Shown here: piece after piece, positions 22,383 through 34,020 of the stretch
Position numbering within the stretch: position 1 is the first letter of the stretch
Layout of the letters: the number at the start of each line of letters is the position of its first letter
NCBI GenBank assembly: GCA_035235625.1
Contig: CP141147.1
Coordinates: forward strand, 11,955,001-12,019,000
Direction: 5' to 3'
Origin: Saururus chinensis
Lineage: Eukaryota > Streptophyta > Magnoliopsida > Piperales > Saururaceae
Length of the DNA: 64,000 nucleotides
The notes under the pieces: model-generated
The model's input: only the letters and a program-made list of their open reading frames with translations
Told to the model about the DNA's origin: nothing
Databases searched by the model: none
Translations under genes and position numbers: made by a program

Positions 22383-24973
22383 TCATATGCAATGTTTCAT
22401 AATTTGGTATGCAACCCTAAGCATCATGCTGTACATGTCAGCCCTAGTAATGTTAAATTCGTGCCTATGCAATAAGTACCACATATAAATGCAGACACAT
22501 ACACCATAATCATTGCTATTGATATGTAATGGGCGTCAAGTAATCTCCATCACCGGGAGACTCAATGTTGCAGCTGCATTATATCCTAATTTCAACAATA
22601 CTATAAGTAAAACATGTCTCACGATGGCCTAGTTCTTGTAGTATTGTTCCAGGTTAGCTCCAGAGTAGTATGGGTCAATGATGTATATCACATCCTTCTT
22701 CAAATTAAGTATAACTAATATCCAATGGTTACCGTTAACATGAAAAGGGTTGTTGTGGAGGTCATATTCTTAGAAATCTTTGTCATTCACCCTGAGCATC
22801 TTGACAAGTTTGGTGGGGACATTTGTCCATGCATATGCAACTATCACCTTGGAGATAGGGGCTCCATTTTTCTTCACCTTTTCGTAAAACCCAAGGAGTG
22901 CATATGAATTCATCCTAACCATATCCTGATAAATATAAAATGTCACAAGTTAAATAGTTGCTAGTTGTCAGTTAAATATAAATTTAAAAGCATTAGGCCT
23001 TACCATAAAATGTACTAGATGGAAGGCTTGATTTGTTGTAGGGGCATCAACCACCTTCTTCCTCAAGGTGTGGACATATGCATCAACATGCTACACGATG
23101 ATAATCAAATGCTCACAATGTAGAATTTTCAACATAAAAAATAAATGTAATTCTATAATGTTGTACAACACATTCAATCAACTAATAATACAACTCAAAA
23201 TCACACATACACTATCCCATAGCAACTGATGCAAATGCATGATTGACCGTAGTAACTAGGTGGTGATGTGGATTCCACCAATTGCTAGAATCTTGATATC
23301 CCAATAGATTATGAGTAGCATTAACTGAAATCATTTTATGTAAATTAAATTGCAAAGCTTAATTCAACTGTAAAGCATTTGTAGGCCCTCGTAAATTAAC
23401 TCACTTTGATTTCCATCCCTTCCGGAGGCTCTTGCAAATTGTTTTATCTTCTGTGGCAGTTAGTTTATGAGGAGTAGGATTTGTAATATCCATGGAGGCA
23501 ATTTCGGATAGTGCAACAAGTCCACATATCTTGCTTATGTGGACGTTGTGGGCTGCTTAAGGTTTATGTGGGATTGCCTTCTATAATTCTACTATATCTT
23601 CATCAATATGCTCTAGGATTTTATTTGCCAATTCAATTTTTCCTTGCACATCGTCTTTCCCTTCACATTGCACATCATCGACAAATTGCCCTCCAGAGTT
23701 ATCTTGCCCTTCAACCTCATTTGGGCCCTTCACACACTCTGCTTGTTTTTCCTGGGAGAAGTGAACAGTGTCCTCTTATATTTGCTGGTCATCATTTTTC
23801 TACCCTCACCAGTGGGGGGCACAACCCCTTCCACAATTGGGGTGTGAAAGGTGTCCTCTTATATTTAGTGGTCGTCCTTTTTCTACCCTCATCATTGGGG
23901 GCCACAACCTCTTCCACAATTGGGGTATCACTCCCAATGTCTACCCTCGCCTTTGTGGCTTCCACAAAATTTGCCCCCTCAACTTAGTCAACATCCTCCT
24001 TGACATGTGCCTCCTCTTCTTGCCCTATGGTGACACTATCCTCACATCTGTCCTGAGGGACATCCAACAATTCATCAACTTTCTTAATGAAGACTGCCTT
24101 ATTATTAGCACCTTCTCTGGTTCCATCTACATTTGCATTGCCACAAGATGTGGCCACTAGGGCTGAGAGGTCATCACCTTGGATGCACCATATGTATATA
24201 GGCACATTTTAGTATAAGGTTAAATATAAATAGAGTAAATGTAGGACAAGGTGAGAATTATTATTGCAAGGTCTAATGCATGTCTTCTTAAATAATCATA
24301 GCTAGGGGTGAAGCATACATGTCCAGTATTTTTAATGATTATATAACTACTAACATGTCTCTAGAACTTTGTGAAGTAGCGGTATTGCTGACTATCCTCT
24401 TCCACAAAACATGATGCTCTAGCATCCCTCACATCCTGTTCAATCATAAGCAATGTAAATTAGATGAAGTTTATCATTACATGACTTGAATAATATAAAT
24501 TAACATAACATGACAATACTTACTACCTTTATATTATATCCAACCTAAGATGAGTTTGATGATCTCCCATGCATTGACAACAATATTTGAACATCTTCAG
24601 TCGATTTGTTGACCTTGATCTCTAATCAGTCAACTACGGCCACCTTGAGCTCAATTATGTCTAGTGTGCCAACCACTTTAAGTAAGGTGTCTTTGAGCCA
24701 TTGCATTTAGCCTTACACACTTTCTCCCATAACCCCTCCGGGTGGCCACTTTCACCACCTAGTCTATCATGAACAAATGAAACAAAATTTGCAAGAACTC
24801 TTGGAGGTGACTCCTCCATCTCAGCCTCATTCTCTGGCCCATGTAGGGCACCAACACTTTGGACCTCTAATTTGCCAAGATAATCTAGTACCCCTTTAGA
24901 AAAGACTTCAGCCTAGTGGCTGCTTTGACTAACTCCTCATCCTCCTTTTGGGTCTCCTCGAAGGGTCTATACA
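22383..24973 (-). pseudogene. Ulp1-like (peptidase C48) C-terminal half of a DUF1985-Ulp1 transposon gene
   Basis: The minus strand encodes a Ulp1/SUMO-protease-like catalytic domain: AYAWTNVPTKLVKMLR, NGNHWILVILNLKKDVIY with the catalytic His (HW codons 22722-22727), IIDPYYSG with the likely Asp (22660-22680), and NDYGVCVCIYMWYL, where the family has a DCG-type cysteine. The Cys position is Tyr (22506-22508), so the protease would be inactive. Frame is kept from HW to the stop at 22383 apart from two in-frame stops. Upstream, acidic and Lys-rich linker pieces (near 24205-23984) and VLANFVSFVHDRLGG (near 24800) are scattered. Such genes are typical of plant Mutator-like (Kaonashi-type) and some CACTA elements. 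Part 1 continues at 29001-29560 beyond an LTR insertion. Confidence 0.7.
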
Positions 24974-25808
24974 TGTAATGTCCGAGATTTTTCATCACAT
25001 TTTCTCAAATTTCATAAAAATTTTTGGTTCAAGAAAAATGATAAAATACAAAACCTGTGAAAACACTTTTACAATTTAAAACATCATACATCAATTTTTC
25101 CCACACAAATTTTAGCTCATTCAATCGAACATAGTATGTCCAAACCAAACATCCTCAGGTGCTACTCAAAAAGAAACGTATGAAGTAAATTGATATGATC
25201 ATGGACTTTAAATACAAATCTCTCCCAAGCAGCCGTAAAAGCAAGTCCCATAGCAATCCACAGTCTAATCCAAATTACAAGTCCAGAATGCATAAACACT
25301 TTAATTCTCATCTCACCCAATACATCAGATCATGGCACAAAATAATATTCGCTGTGAGTTAAGGATATATTTGAGTAAAAGGGAATCAATCCACCGCAGA
25401 AACAAGCATCCATCTCAAGGAGCTCTCCAACACAAACCTACAAAAGCCTCCCAAACAACAGGGCTAAGAAAATAGGCTAATGAGTATTTTCATACTCAGT
25501 AGGAAAATACCCAATACCTTAGTTCTAAACAGTGAACTCAGTAAGTCCATACATACATGCGTTTATACAACTCAAACATGAAACAAGCAGGCGTATAATA
25601 ATCATGCACATACGCATACAATTATGCCAAATACATACCTTCAAATCAATCTTACACATACACTCTTAATCAGAGTCGTACCGACTTACCCATACAATCA
25701 TAGGCTTACTCATACAACTTACACATACTTGTACGACCTTACTCGTATAATCTTACACATCCTCATATGACCTTACTCATATAGTCTTACTCGTAAAAAT
25801 ACGCTTAT

Positions 25809-25912
25809 AGTCTTGCTCAGAATCATACTCTTACAGTCTTGCTCAGAATCATACTCTTATAGTCGTGCTCAAAATCATACTCTTATCGTCGTGCTTAGAA
25901 ACATACGCTTAC
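25809..25912. repeat. 26-bp tandem repeat, four units
   Basis: AGTCTTGCTCAGAATCATAC-type units start at 25809, 25835, 25861 and 25887. They lie inside the LTR-like insertion; the other copy has only looser, similar CTTACTC-rich sequence there. Confidence 0.75.
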
Positions 25913-26214
25913 TCGTAAACATACATACTCACTCATACAGTCGTAAAAATACTTTCGACGACTGAAGCTTATTACACTTAATAAGCTCCAGCGTTGAAAT
26001 GGAAAGGAATGTCACTGAGGCATCACCTTAACCTTCGGGGAGTGGCTAGATGCCATGGGCTTTTTAGGAGGCAAGGCACATCAATGCTCATGGGGCACAG
26101 GATCAAACAGGTAAGAGCAATTCTATGATACTACTTACCTGAGCTAGTAAACATAAACACCCACACATTAGGGGCCATACAATTGCCTAAACTTTAGGGG
26201 CCTTATAGTGCCAA

Positions 26215-26325
26215 TGCCACTCTTGGGTAGAAATCATATACTGCCACTCTTGGGTAGAATCACATAGTGCCACTCTTGGGCAGAAATCATACAGTGCCAC
26301 TCTTGAGCAAAATCATACAGTGCTC
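26215..26325. repeat. Tandem repeat of about 29 bp, GCCACTCTTGGG units
   Basis: Four units built on GCCACTCTTGGGTAGAAATC with variable ends. The related solo LTR has the same unit at about 41248-41300, so the repeat belongs to the LTR family. Confidence 0.65.
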
Positions 26326-27157
26326 TCAATAGACCATCAAACGTCTGGGCTTAAAACAGAACACAGACTAAATAAAAAAAATATTTTGCTCTAAACATAG
26401 CATCAGACATCTGGGGCTCAATATAGCACACAGACAACATCCCACATGATAAACTCCATGGCAAGACGTAAGAAAATTATTTGCTTATAATCCATCGAAC
26501 CCTCAAGTCTCAAACTCACAAGGCCATCATTAGATTTGCTTATAATTCAAGTTTTAATTAAGTTATGTGATACAATTATGCCACAAAATTTTCAAACATA
26601 CAATGCTCCACTGATCAAACCGAAGCTGAGCCTGATCCAAAACCCTAGTTTGTTAGGGCAGCAAACTTCACTTATTCCGTCCAACTCACAACATAACTCA
26701 TCGTACAACAAAATCTTACAGATTCATACAATCTCCAATGTCTTCCTTATGACCAAAACATCTTATTCGGATCTCATTAAACTGAGCTCCTCATAGCCAA
26801 CCCCAGTTGTCACCCTCTTACTTATACCTCACTTATTATACTTAATTTCACTTCATAATCTGTATGTTATGCTTATACAATTATGCAACACTCTTACTAT
26901 TTGACCATTCCCCAACATACGCTCCAATCCAAACTGATCCATACCAATCCTCGCCAATCAAACTTACATCCTCGATCTTCTGTCATACGGCCACACATCC
27001 AGAACAAATCCATACCAAACCCTTTGTCACCTCTTACTGTCCAGTGCCCATACTTCTGCCCACACACATACATACACATATCCATCGCATAGGCATATAG
27101 CCATCACACATACGTATGTCCATCACACATGCTTTCATACACACAATTCCATACATT

Positions 27158-27318
27158 GCTTACCAACATACTTGCTAGTCATCACTAGCGCACACATATT
27201 CCACATACATAGCTTACTAATATACTCTCTAGCCGTCACTAGCACATACATATCCTCATACGTAGCTTACTAACATAATCGCTAGCCATCACTAGCACAT
27301 ACATATTCTACATACATT
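27158..27318. repeat. Tandem repeat of about 53 bp, three units
   Basis: GCTTACYAACATA...CTAGCCRTCACTAGCACATA units start at 27158, 27212 and 27265. They lie within the LTR-like insertion. Confidence 0.65.
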
Positions 27319-29000
27319 AACCATACTTACAGCTCATATGCATGTCATATGTATTTCAACATACCATATAATCATGCTTACATGCACATCATGCAATCCT
27401 AGCATGCTACTACACATTCAAAACAAGCTATCATGAAATTACGAGTTCAAAGCTCCCCTACCACGTAATCATGATGTTCGATGGTGAGCCCATGACAGTG
27501 GCGACATTGATAGTGTAGTTGGTGGGCAAAAGCATTGCCAAGATGAGAGAGTTGCTGTCCCTAGGGTTTAGGAAGCGCCGAAAGTACTCACAGCCAAATG
27601 GGGTGACAAAAATCAATGCGGTAAAATCCGCGATCCATGACAGCGCACTAGGGGCAGCCGGGACAAAGGTTGTGCCAACGAGTGGCGAGTGCGACCGAAA
27701 GTCGAGGTGTACTCATTGAAGGTTGGTCGGCTGCTGAGAAGTACTCGGCTTGCTGAAAGACATCAAAATTGGCCTCGGATAGCACCCAATGGTGGCAATT
27801 CCGCGTCTACAAGGGCTCACATAAGGGCAGAGGGCACGGGGTGATGCTCTAGGACAGAGAGGTGGAGGAGGGTTCTAATTTCAACTCCATTAGGTGGCAG
27901 AGCCATCCGATGGTCAGGCGGCTCAAATAAGGTTCCTAGAACCAAAACTGCACACGCGGCTACATGCACACATGGCCACTTGCATACATGGCAAAGAGGG
28001 CCAGTCAAGTGGCAAGGGTTTGAATTGTGGCGGCCCAAGGGGCAACAGAGACAACAACACTGCCAATCGCCACCCACAACCAAAACCAATGGTGCAGGCG
28101 GCTGTGCATCTATCATGGTCTAAGGCAAGGGGTAGGCGGCCCATTCCGGGCAGAGGCTTAATCGGGCCAAGTGGGGTTGGCCCTCACTGTCACCGAATTG
28201 GGGCAGAGGAGAGGAGTGGAGGGGGCATAGGAGACTGATCTGGCCACACATGGGATGGAGGGGTGGTGGCAATGAAACATTCACCAGAGACGGAGGCAAC
28301 AAAATGGTCGTCCAATGGACAAATTCGTTTTCTCACATTGAGAAAGAAACAAAACTGAGGAAATTATCGGAAGTTTACGGAGGAGCAAGGAAAGCATCAC
28401 GACAGCCCTAGCTAACGCCTATGGGTTCTTGGTGGCCAAACAAAGATAAGTCGAGTGGATGGTGGCAGCAAACGGCAGTGAAATAGCCCTCTAGTGGCCC
28501 AAAAATGAATTTGTAAGGTGATAAAAACCAAGGAAAAGACCGGAACCTTGTGGAGGAGCAAAGAGGACATGGTGGCAGTCCTAGCAGGTACCAATGGACT
28601 TGTGGTGGTAAGGCGATGTGGATTCCGGCAAGAACCGACCAAATCTAACTACAGAGGAGGTACGACGGAGTGACCGAAAACACACTCGTGTTTCTCTGCA
28701 ATGTTCTGGACTTATTAATTTTCTAGATGAAACTCACTGGACACAACCCTTTTGAAGTGTGATCCAAATTTTTACTTTTTTTTTCCTTTTTATGTCTCCA
28801 TCATACATTAAGATCATGTTTATGCGTTGTATATCGAAAATTTGCACTGAAAGTGCATGTTGAGGCCCACAGCCTATGACTAAGCCCCACACCCGACTCT
28901 ACGATTATAATACTGAGGTTAAATACATAAATACAAATATGCCGAAGTGACATTTGATCCTTAGTGAAACTACTCACACAACTTGCCAAAAGTGTTGTAC

Positions 29001-29560
29001 AAATCTATGCACTATGTAAGTGGTCTTCCTCATGGCCTTCCCCCTTCCTCTATGCCACTGAGGGTCTCCTAGTAGACGATGTTCCCCCAAGGGTAAGAGT
29101 GAAACTCCTTCACATCATCCGCCAGCAAAAAGAAGCGCCTATCCACCTTGTGCACCCAACCTCTCGCTACCACAAAAGAAGCCAAACTAATACGCGAGCC
29201 AGCTTCACTGAGTCCTCATCATCTTTGCAATTTATTGTCTTTTGGTATATTTGCTCATTTTTAATGTGGAGCTTCTCCTTCCTTAATACACTACAGAGTA
29301 GGGAGTCCTTTCTCAACACCTTTGGAACAACCAGGAGGGGTGGGAGCACATCTGCCATCCTAGACCACTAACTTGTGAAAACTCCATAGGAGACATCTTC
29401 ATCGCGTAGGTTTTCGTCACTTGCAACCGATACTCGCCCTTATGAATTTTAATAATGTGGTGTAATGCTTGAAAAGGGAACATAAACTTCTCAATATCCA
29501 ACACCATGTATCTCTCAAAACATGAAGCTTCAAACATTTTCACTTGTCTTTGTGCTTTGA
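29001..29560 (-). pseudogene. DUF1985 N-terminal half of the split DUF1985-Ulp1 gene
   Basis: The minus strand starts near 29543 (MKMFEASCFERYMVLD) and shows the DUF1985 order: a helical lead, then MKMSPMEFSQVSGL (about residue 50; the family has a REFALVTGL-like motif here), a short linker, and after a frameshift ADDVKEFHSYPWGNIVY (near 29095-29145), the DUF1985 hallmark around YPWG. It is followed at once by the LTR-like insertion; the gene resumes at 24973. DUF1985 upstream of a Ulp1 protease is a known combination in plant transposons; its molecular role is not established. There are several stops and frameshifts. Confidence 0.6.
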
Positions 29561-29929
29561 GAAGTGAGCTTGCAACCTCCTGATATATGCATAATTAGAT
29601 TATAGTTAAGGGTCTCCCTCATCGGCTCTACCCTTGTCAGCATTAGATGTCTGCAAGGTAGAGTTCTCCTTCCTAGGACCCTTCACTCTGCAATGATTGC
29701 TAGTTGCATATTAGAAACATATTCATAATTTTAATAATCATATCATGTTCTTACCACCCAAAACACATATAGCATGTTCCTAATTTTGCACTTACAGTTC
29801 TAATACCACAAACCTATATGAAAACAATGAGGTAAAAAACCCTTAATTATCATAATATAAAAAAGAATTCAACCATACCTGTCATGTATTATTATTATCT
29901 GTAAGGCATGCAGTACTTAACACCGAACA
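29561..29929. other. A+T-rich stretch upstream of the DUF1985 frame
   Basis: No recognised gene. It is presumably the 5' part or leader of the DUF1985-Ulp1 transposon gene (minus strand). Confidence 0.35.
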
Positions 29930-31960
29930 CACTCAAGTAGGGCCAACACACTATCTACACACTTCTTTATCTTCCTAAATATAAGCCTACCTTGCTCAAA
30001 TCACAAAACCACACAATATGCTACGAAATAAAACCTAATCTATCAAATAGAAAACAATTGGGCCCTAATAGTTAAGTTATTTTTATTTTCCTAAATATAT
30101 ACGTAACTTGTTCAAATCACTTAACTACACAATTTTCGACAAAAGAAAACATCCTTATATCTAATAGAAAACAGTTGTGCCCTATCTATTAAGTACCTTT
30201 TATGCATTATTATCTATTAAGGCAAGCCTATATAGCACTAAACGCAACTGATATTTTGGATAATATTACATACACCTTTCTTTATATTCCTAAATCTACA
30301 CCTAATTTCGTCAAATCACATAACCACACAATGTCATATGAAAGAAAACCTCCTTATATCTAAAAGAAAATAGTTGTGCCCTATAAGTTAAGTACTTTTT
30401 ATCTATTATTATATAGCAACACACGCCTACTTAGTATCAAACACGTCCAATATTTGTGATAATATACCTTACACACACCCTTCTTTATCTTCCTAAATAT
30501 AAACCTAACTGGATCACATCACATAACGATAGAATGTTCTTTGAAAAATAGCTTCCTTACATCTAACAGACAATAGTTAGGCTCTATCAGTTAATTTCAT
30601 TTTATCCATTACTCTCATGTATATGGTCTCCTCCAAAGCGGAAATCAGCTCACATCCTTCATAACATGGGTAAAAATGATAAGCTAAGTTATTCATACTT
30701 AGCATACCTACAGAAAACATTGTAACTCTTACTTGTCCTCTATTATTATCTATCAAAGGTATGCCTACTTATCGCCACACACACACAATACGTTTGATAA
30801 TATAATTTATATTCACGCTTATTTATCTTCCTAAATATAAACCTAAATTGATCAAATTACATAACCACACAAAGTACTTAAAAATAACTCCTTATATTTA
30901 CCATACAATAGTTAGGCCCTATTAGTTAACTTCTTTCTATCCATTACTCTTGTGTATATGGTCTCCTCCTTGCTGGAAATTAGACGACATCCTTCACAAC
31001 ATGGATAAAAATGATTAGCTAAATTATTTTTAGTTAGCATACCTACAGAAAATACTTTCACCCTTACTCGCCCTCTATTATATCTATCAAATGCATGCCT
31101 ACATAGCACAAAAAAACATTATATGTTTGATAATATAATTCATATACATGCTTATTTATCTTTCTAAATATAAACCTAACTTGATCAAATCACATAATAT
31201 ACCTATACAATGTACTTTAAAAAAAGCTCCTTATATATCTACCAAACAACAGATAGGCCCTATCAGTTAACTTCTTTTTATCCACTACTCTCGTATATTT
31301 GGCTTCCTCCTTGCTGGAAATTAGCTGACATTGTTCACAACATGTGTAAAAATAATGAGCTAAATTGATCTTACTTAGCATACCTACAAAAAATACTTTC
31401 ACCCTTACTTGCCCTCTATTATTATCTATCAAGGCATTAGTACCAAACACACTTTGAATATTTTTGATAATATAACTTACATACATGCTTCTTTATCTTC
31501 CAAAATATATACCTAACTCGACCAAATCACATAACCACACAATGTCCTATTAATGAAAACCTCACTATATCTAACAAAAAATAGTTGGGCCCTATCAGTT
31601 AAGTACTTTTTATATATTATTATCTAGCAAGCCATTCATACTTAGCACCAAACACACTAGATATTTTTCATAATATATCTTACCTACACCCATCTATATC
31701 TTCCTAAAAGTAAACCTAACTTGCTCAAATCATATCACCACACAATGTACTTTGATAAAACACATCCTTATATCCAATAGAAAACAATTGGCCCTATCCA
31801 TTACGTTCTTTTTATCCATTATCATCTGGAAAGCCTACCTAGCACCAAACACAATTTATAATATATCTTACATATACGCTTCTTTATCTTCCTACATATA
31901 AACCAACTTGCTCAAAACACGTAACCTCATAATGTCCAATGGAAAAATACATAATATATC
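29930..31960. repeat. Degenerate long-period tandem array (about 200- and 335-bp units)
   Basis: About eight or nine units contain the shared string TTTATCTTCCTAAATATAAACCTAACTTG / ATCAAATCACATAACCACAC, then CCTTATATCTAACAGAAAATAGTTG and a CCCTATCAGTTAAGT block. Units of about 200 bp flank three longer ones (about 30481-31490) that add an element ending AGCATACCTAC at 30701, 31036 and 31377 (335 and 341 bp apart). Short open frames on the minus strand repeat the same peptide (RVRVKVFSVGML) and reflect the repeat, not a gene. It lies upstream of the DUF1985 frame. Confidence 0.75.
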
Positions 31961-32435
31961 TTACAAAAAATAGTCCACCCCTTAGAGTTATGTTTTGTTA
32001 ATCCATTGCCGTAAACATATGGTCCCCATTGCATTCTTAAGCACAACCATCAAAACATATAAAAAAACAATGAGGAAAATATTCTTTTCTTAGCACATAA
32101 AACGTTGATATCTTGGCCCTGACAATACATATTCAAATTTCACCTTAACATATACATACCCAACCTTATTGGACATAATCAAGATTTAAATCAAACTTAG
32201 CCTATAAAATCAAAATAACAAATTAGCTTGTAATACAAAAAATCTTACTTATACTCCATATTATAGCATTTGTTACAACAAATTTACAAACATACTATGA
32301 AAATGCTTGCTTTTCTTCCAATACATCAATTATGCATTTCATTACACCAAATCTAAAATTTTCTAACCAAATCATGTAAAACATCGAAACCGTATTTTCA
32401 AATCTTCAATTAACTAGCAATGTGGGATTCATACC
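31961..32435. other. A+T-rich stretch
   Basis: No gene or repeat recognised. Confidence 0.4.
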
Positions 32436-32870
32436 TTGCCATTCCTATCAAGCGTTGATGAGATGCGTTCACTTAACAACATTGTCGGAAGTGGGGGAAG
32501 AGTGCACCAGATCATCCTTTGCAATGTCTACAGAGGGCGAGGGAGAGAGGTCAGAGGGGCAAGGGAGGGCAGAGGGAAAGGAGTGGCAAAGGGTGAGGGA
32601 CAAAGAGAAGATGGCAGTGGGAAGGCAAAGGATGAGGACAGTGGGAGAGAAGGCTGACATGCGAGGTAGGGTAGAGGGCGAGGGAGGGTCGAGGGATTGG
32701 CCTAGGGAGGGAAGATGGTGATGGGAGGAGAGATGCCGGAGAGGAGAAGGTGGCCAGAAGAGAGATACCGGAGGGTAGAAGGCAGCCGGAGGAGTGATCA
32801 CTGGAGGGGAGAACAAATCGGGAGAGACAAGGCTGGAAGGGGAAAGAGCGAAGAAGGGAAAAAAGGGAAA
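32436..32870. repeat. GA-rich low-complexity tract
   Basis: The plus strand is dominated by GAGGG, GGAGA and AAGG strings for about 430 bp. All frames stay open because of composition, giving Arg/Glu/Gly-rich or Pro/Ser-rich false proteins. No domain is visible. Confidence 0.6.
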
Positions 32871-33199
32871 CTTTGCCCTTGCACAGTGGTCCGGTCCCCC
32901 ATTTTTTCATATGACCTAAGGGCATTTTTTTCCATTCCTTACGTGCATGTGGCCAAGACATACATGCCCAAGTCTACTTTTGCAAAATTAAATTTCCTGA
33001 CCTAAATATGTATTTGGGACAAATGTCAAGTCTATATTAAAAAAAAATTCTCAAGATATGGGTACTGACAAGATATAAAATGGAGACTGCAATTAACATT
33101 AGGTATGTTTTAGGATCTCACCCTTAACAGTATATTTTGATTACATGATTAAAAAAAATCTTTATTTTTGCCAGAATGATTAAATGACCTGACATGGTT

Positions 33200-33730
33200 T
33201 GAATGTACAGCTTCGCGTGCAGTTTTTTAAGACAATAAATGAAACACATCATTATCAATTTGGACTGAGAAGAATTTTAGAGAAAGAAAGGGACAAATGT
33301 GTTATTGCAAAGGTAATGAGATCTCTCAGTCTGAAGAAGATTACTCTTCTGCTATCTTTTTCTTCTTAACTTTTATTGTTCAATGATCATTTCAGGCATC
33401 AAAAGCTAGTGTTGTGCGCCAAATAAATGATGGAAAATCACAAATTATGTCATCAAGCGGAGGCTATGATGCATTTTCCTTGATAATTGATGGAAAATCA
33501 CTTGGTTTTGCTATAGAGATGATGTCAAAAGCATGTTTCTAGAACTAGCTATTAAGTGTGCATCATTAATATGGTGTCCTTCATTCCCCAAACAGAAAAC
33601 CCTGGTGACAACACTAGTCTAGGATGGCATGCGCAAAACAATGTTAGCAATTGGTGATGGGGCCAATGACGTGGGCATGCTTCAAGAAGCATATATTGGC
33701 GGTGGCATTAGTGGGGCTGAAGGAATGCCG
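33200..33730 (+). pseudogene. Fragment of a P4-type phospholipid-transporting ATPase (ALA flippase), two exons with intron
   Basis: Flippases move aminophospholipids between membrane leaflets. Exon 1 (about 33200-33312) reads FACSFLRQ-stop-MKHIIINLD, matching the CSLLRQGMKQI segment of plant ALA proteins. A GTAATG...TTTCAG intron (33313-33395) follows. Exon 2 (33396-33730) reads [32 protein letters not shown], then after a one-base loss [29 protein letters not shown]-stop, and [17 protein letters not shown] with the P-type ATPase hinge motif intact. It ends AEGMP at a GTAAGA donor. Only the ATP-binding/P-domain segment is present, a small part of a protein of about 1200 residues. With two stops and a frameshift it is not functional. 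Confidence 0.88.
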
Positions 33731-34020
33731 GTAAGATAAATTCATTGCTTCCGTTATAGCCTCTTCAAAGATTCATTGTTATCAAAGGATAGACCATGAT
33801 AATGATGAGAATATAGATTCAACATTTGTTCATTCCAAAGTGCCATATTCTTTGAACTCTATTGGAGATGAATATGGTAATGATTTGTCTAGTGAAGTGT
33901 TTGCCGTCTTAATATATTTATTACTGTATGGGAATTGGGAATGAAATTATTTCATTAAAGTTATTTTGTTGTGTTGTTTTGGAAAAATAAGTGACCAATT
34001 AGAGTCAGTTAGTTTGTCAT
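33731..34020. other. Sequence downstream of the flippase fragment
   Basis: It begins as the expected intron (GTAAGA) but the next conserved exon (QAVMSSDFA) does not appear. No gene is seen. Confidence 0.35.

Larger units (their letters stand above)
24974..29001 (-). mobile_element. Solo-LTR-like gypsy insertion inside the DUF1985-Ulp1 gene
   Basis: On the plus strand it begins TGTAATGTCCGAGATTTTTC, equivalent to the TGTCACGCCCGAGGTTTTC start of the well-bounded solo LTR at 40024, and runs in the same direction. Shared landmarks: CTCAGTAGGAAAATACCC (25496 and 40458), TTAATAAGCTCCAGCGT (25979 and 41002), GATCAAACAGGTAAGAGCA (26102 and 41126), and a GC-rich part (27480-28680). On the minus strand it would end in the Tekay-type form. 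No internal genes or second LTR flank it. No target duplication is seen, and the right end (about 29001) is uncertain. Confidence 0.7.

Noticed and set aside
23511-24160. Three overlapping plus-strand open frames
   Set aside because: They are antisense to the acidic linker of the minus-strand DUF1985-Ulp1 gene and carry no recognisable motif.
27817-28302. Overlapping open frames on both strands
   Set aside because: They lie in the GC-rich part of an LTR-like repeat, have no domain, and are open because of composition.
28990-29010. Target duplication for the 24974-29001 insertion
   Set aside because: The left flank ATACA is not repeated at the best right end (AATCT follows), so no duplication is claimed and the right boundary is left approximate.
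30912-31486. Two similar minus-strand frames (RVRVKVFSVGML), as if a duplicated small gene
   Set aside because: The similarity follows the 335-bp tandem repeat across coding and noncoding parts alike.
32422-32961. Arg/Glu/Gly-rich (plus) and Pro/Ser-rich (minus) frames
   Set aside because: Low-complexity GA-rich tract; no family features.
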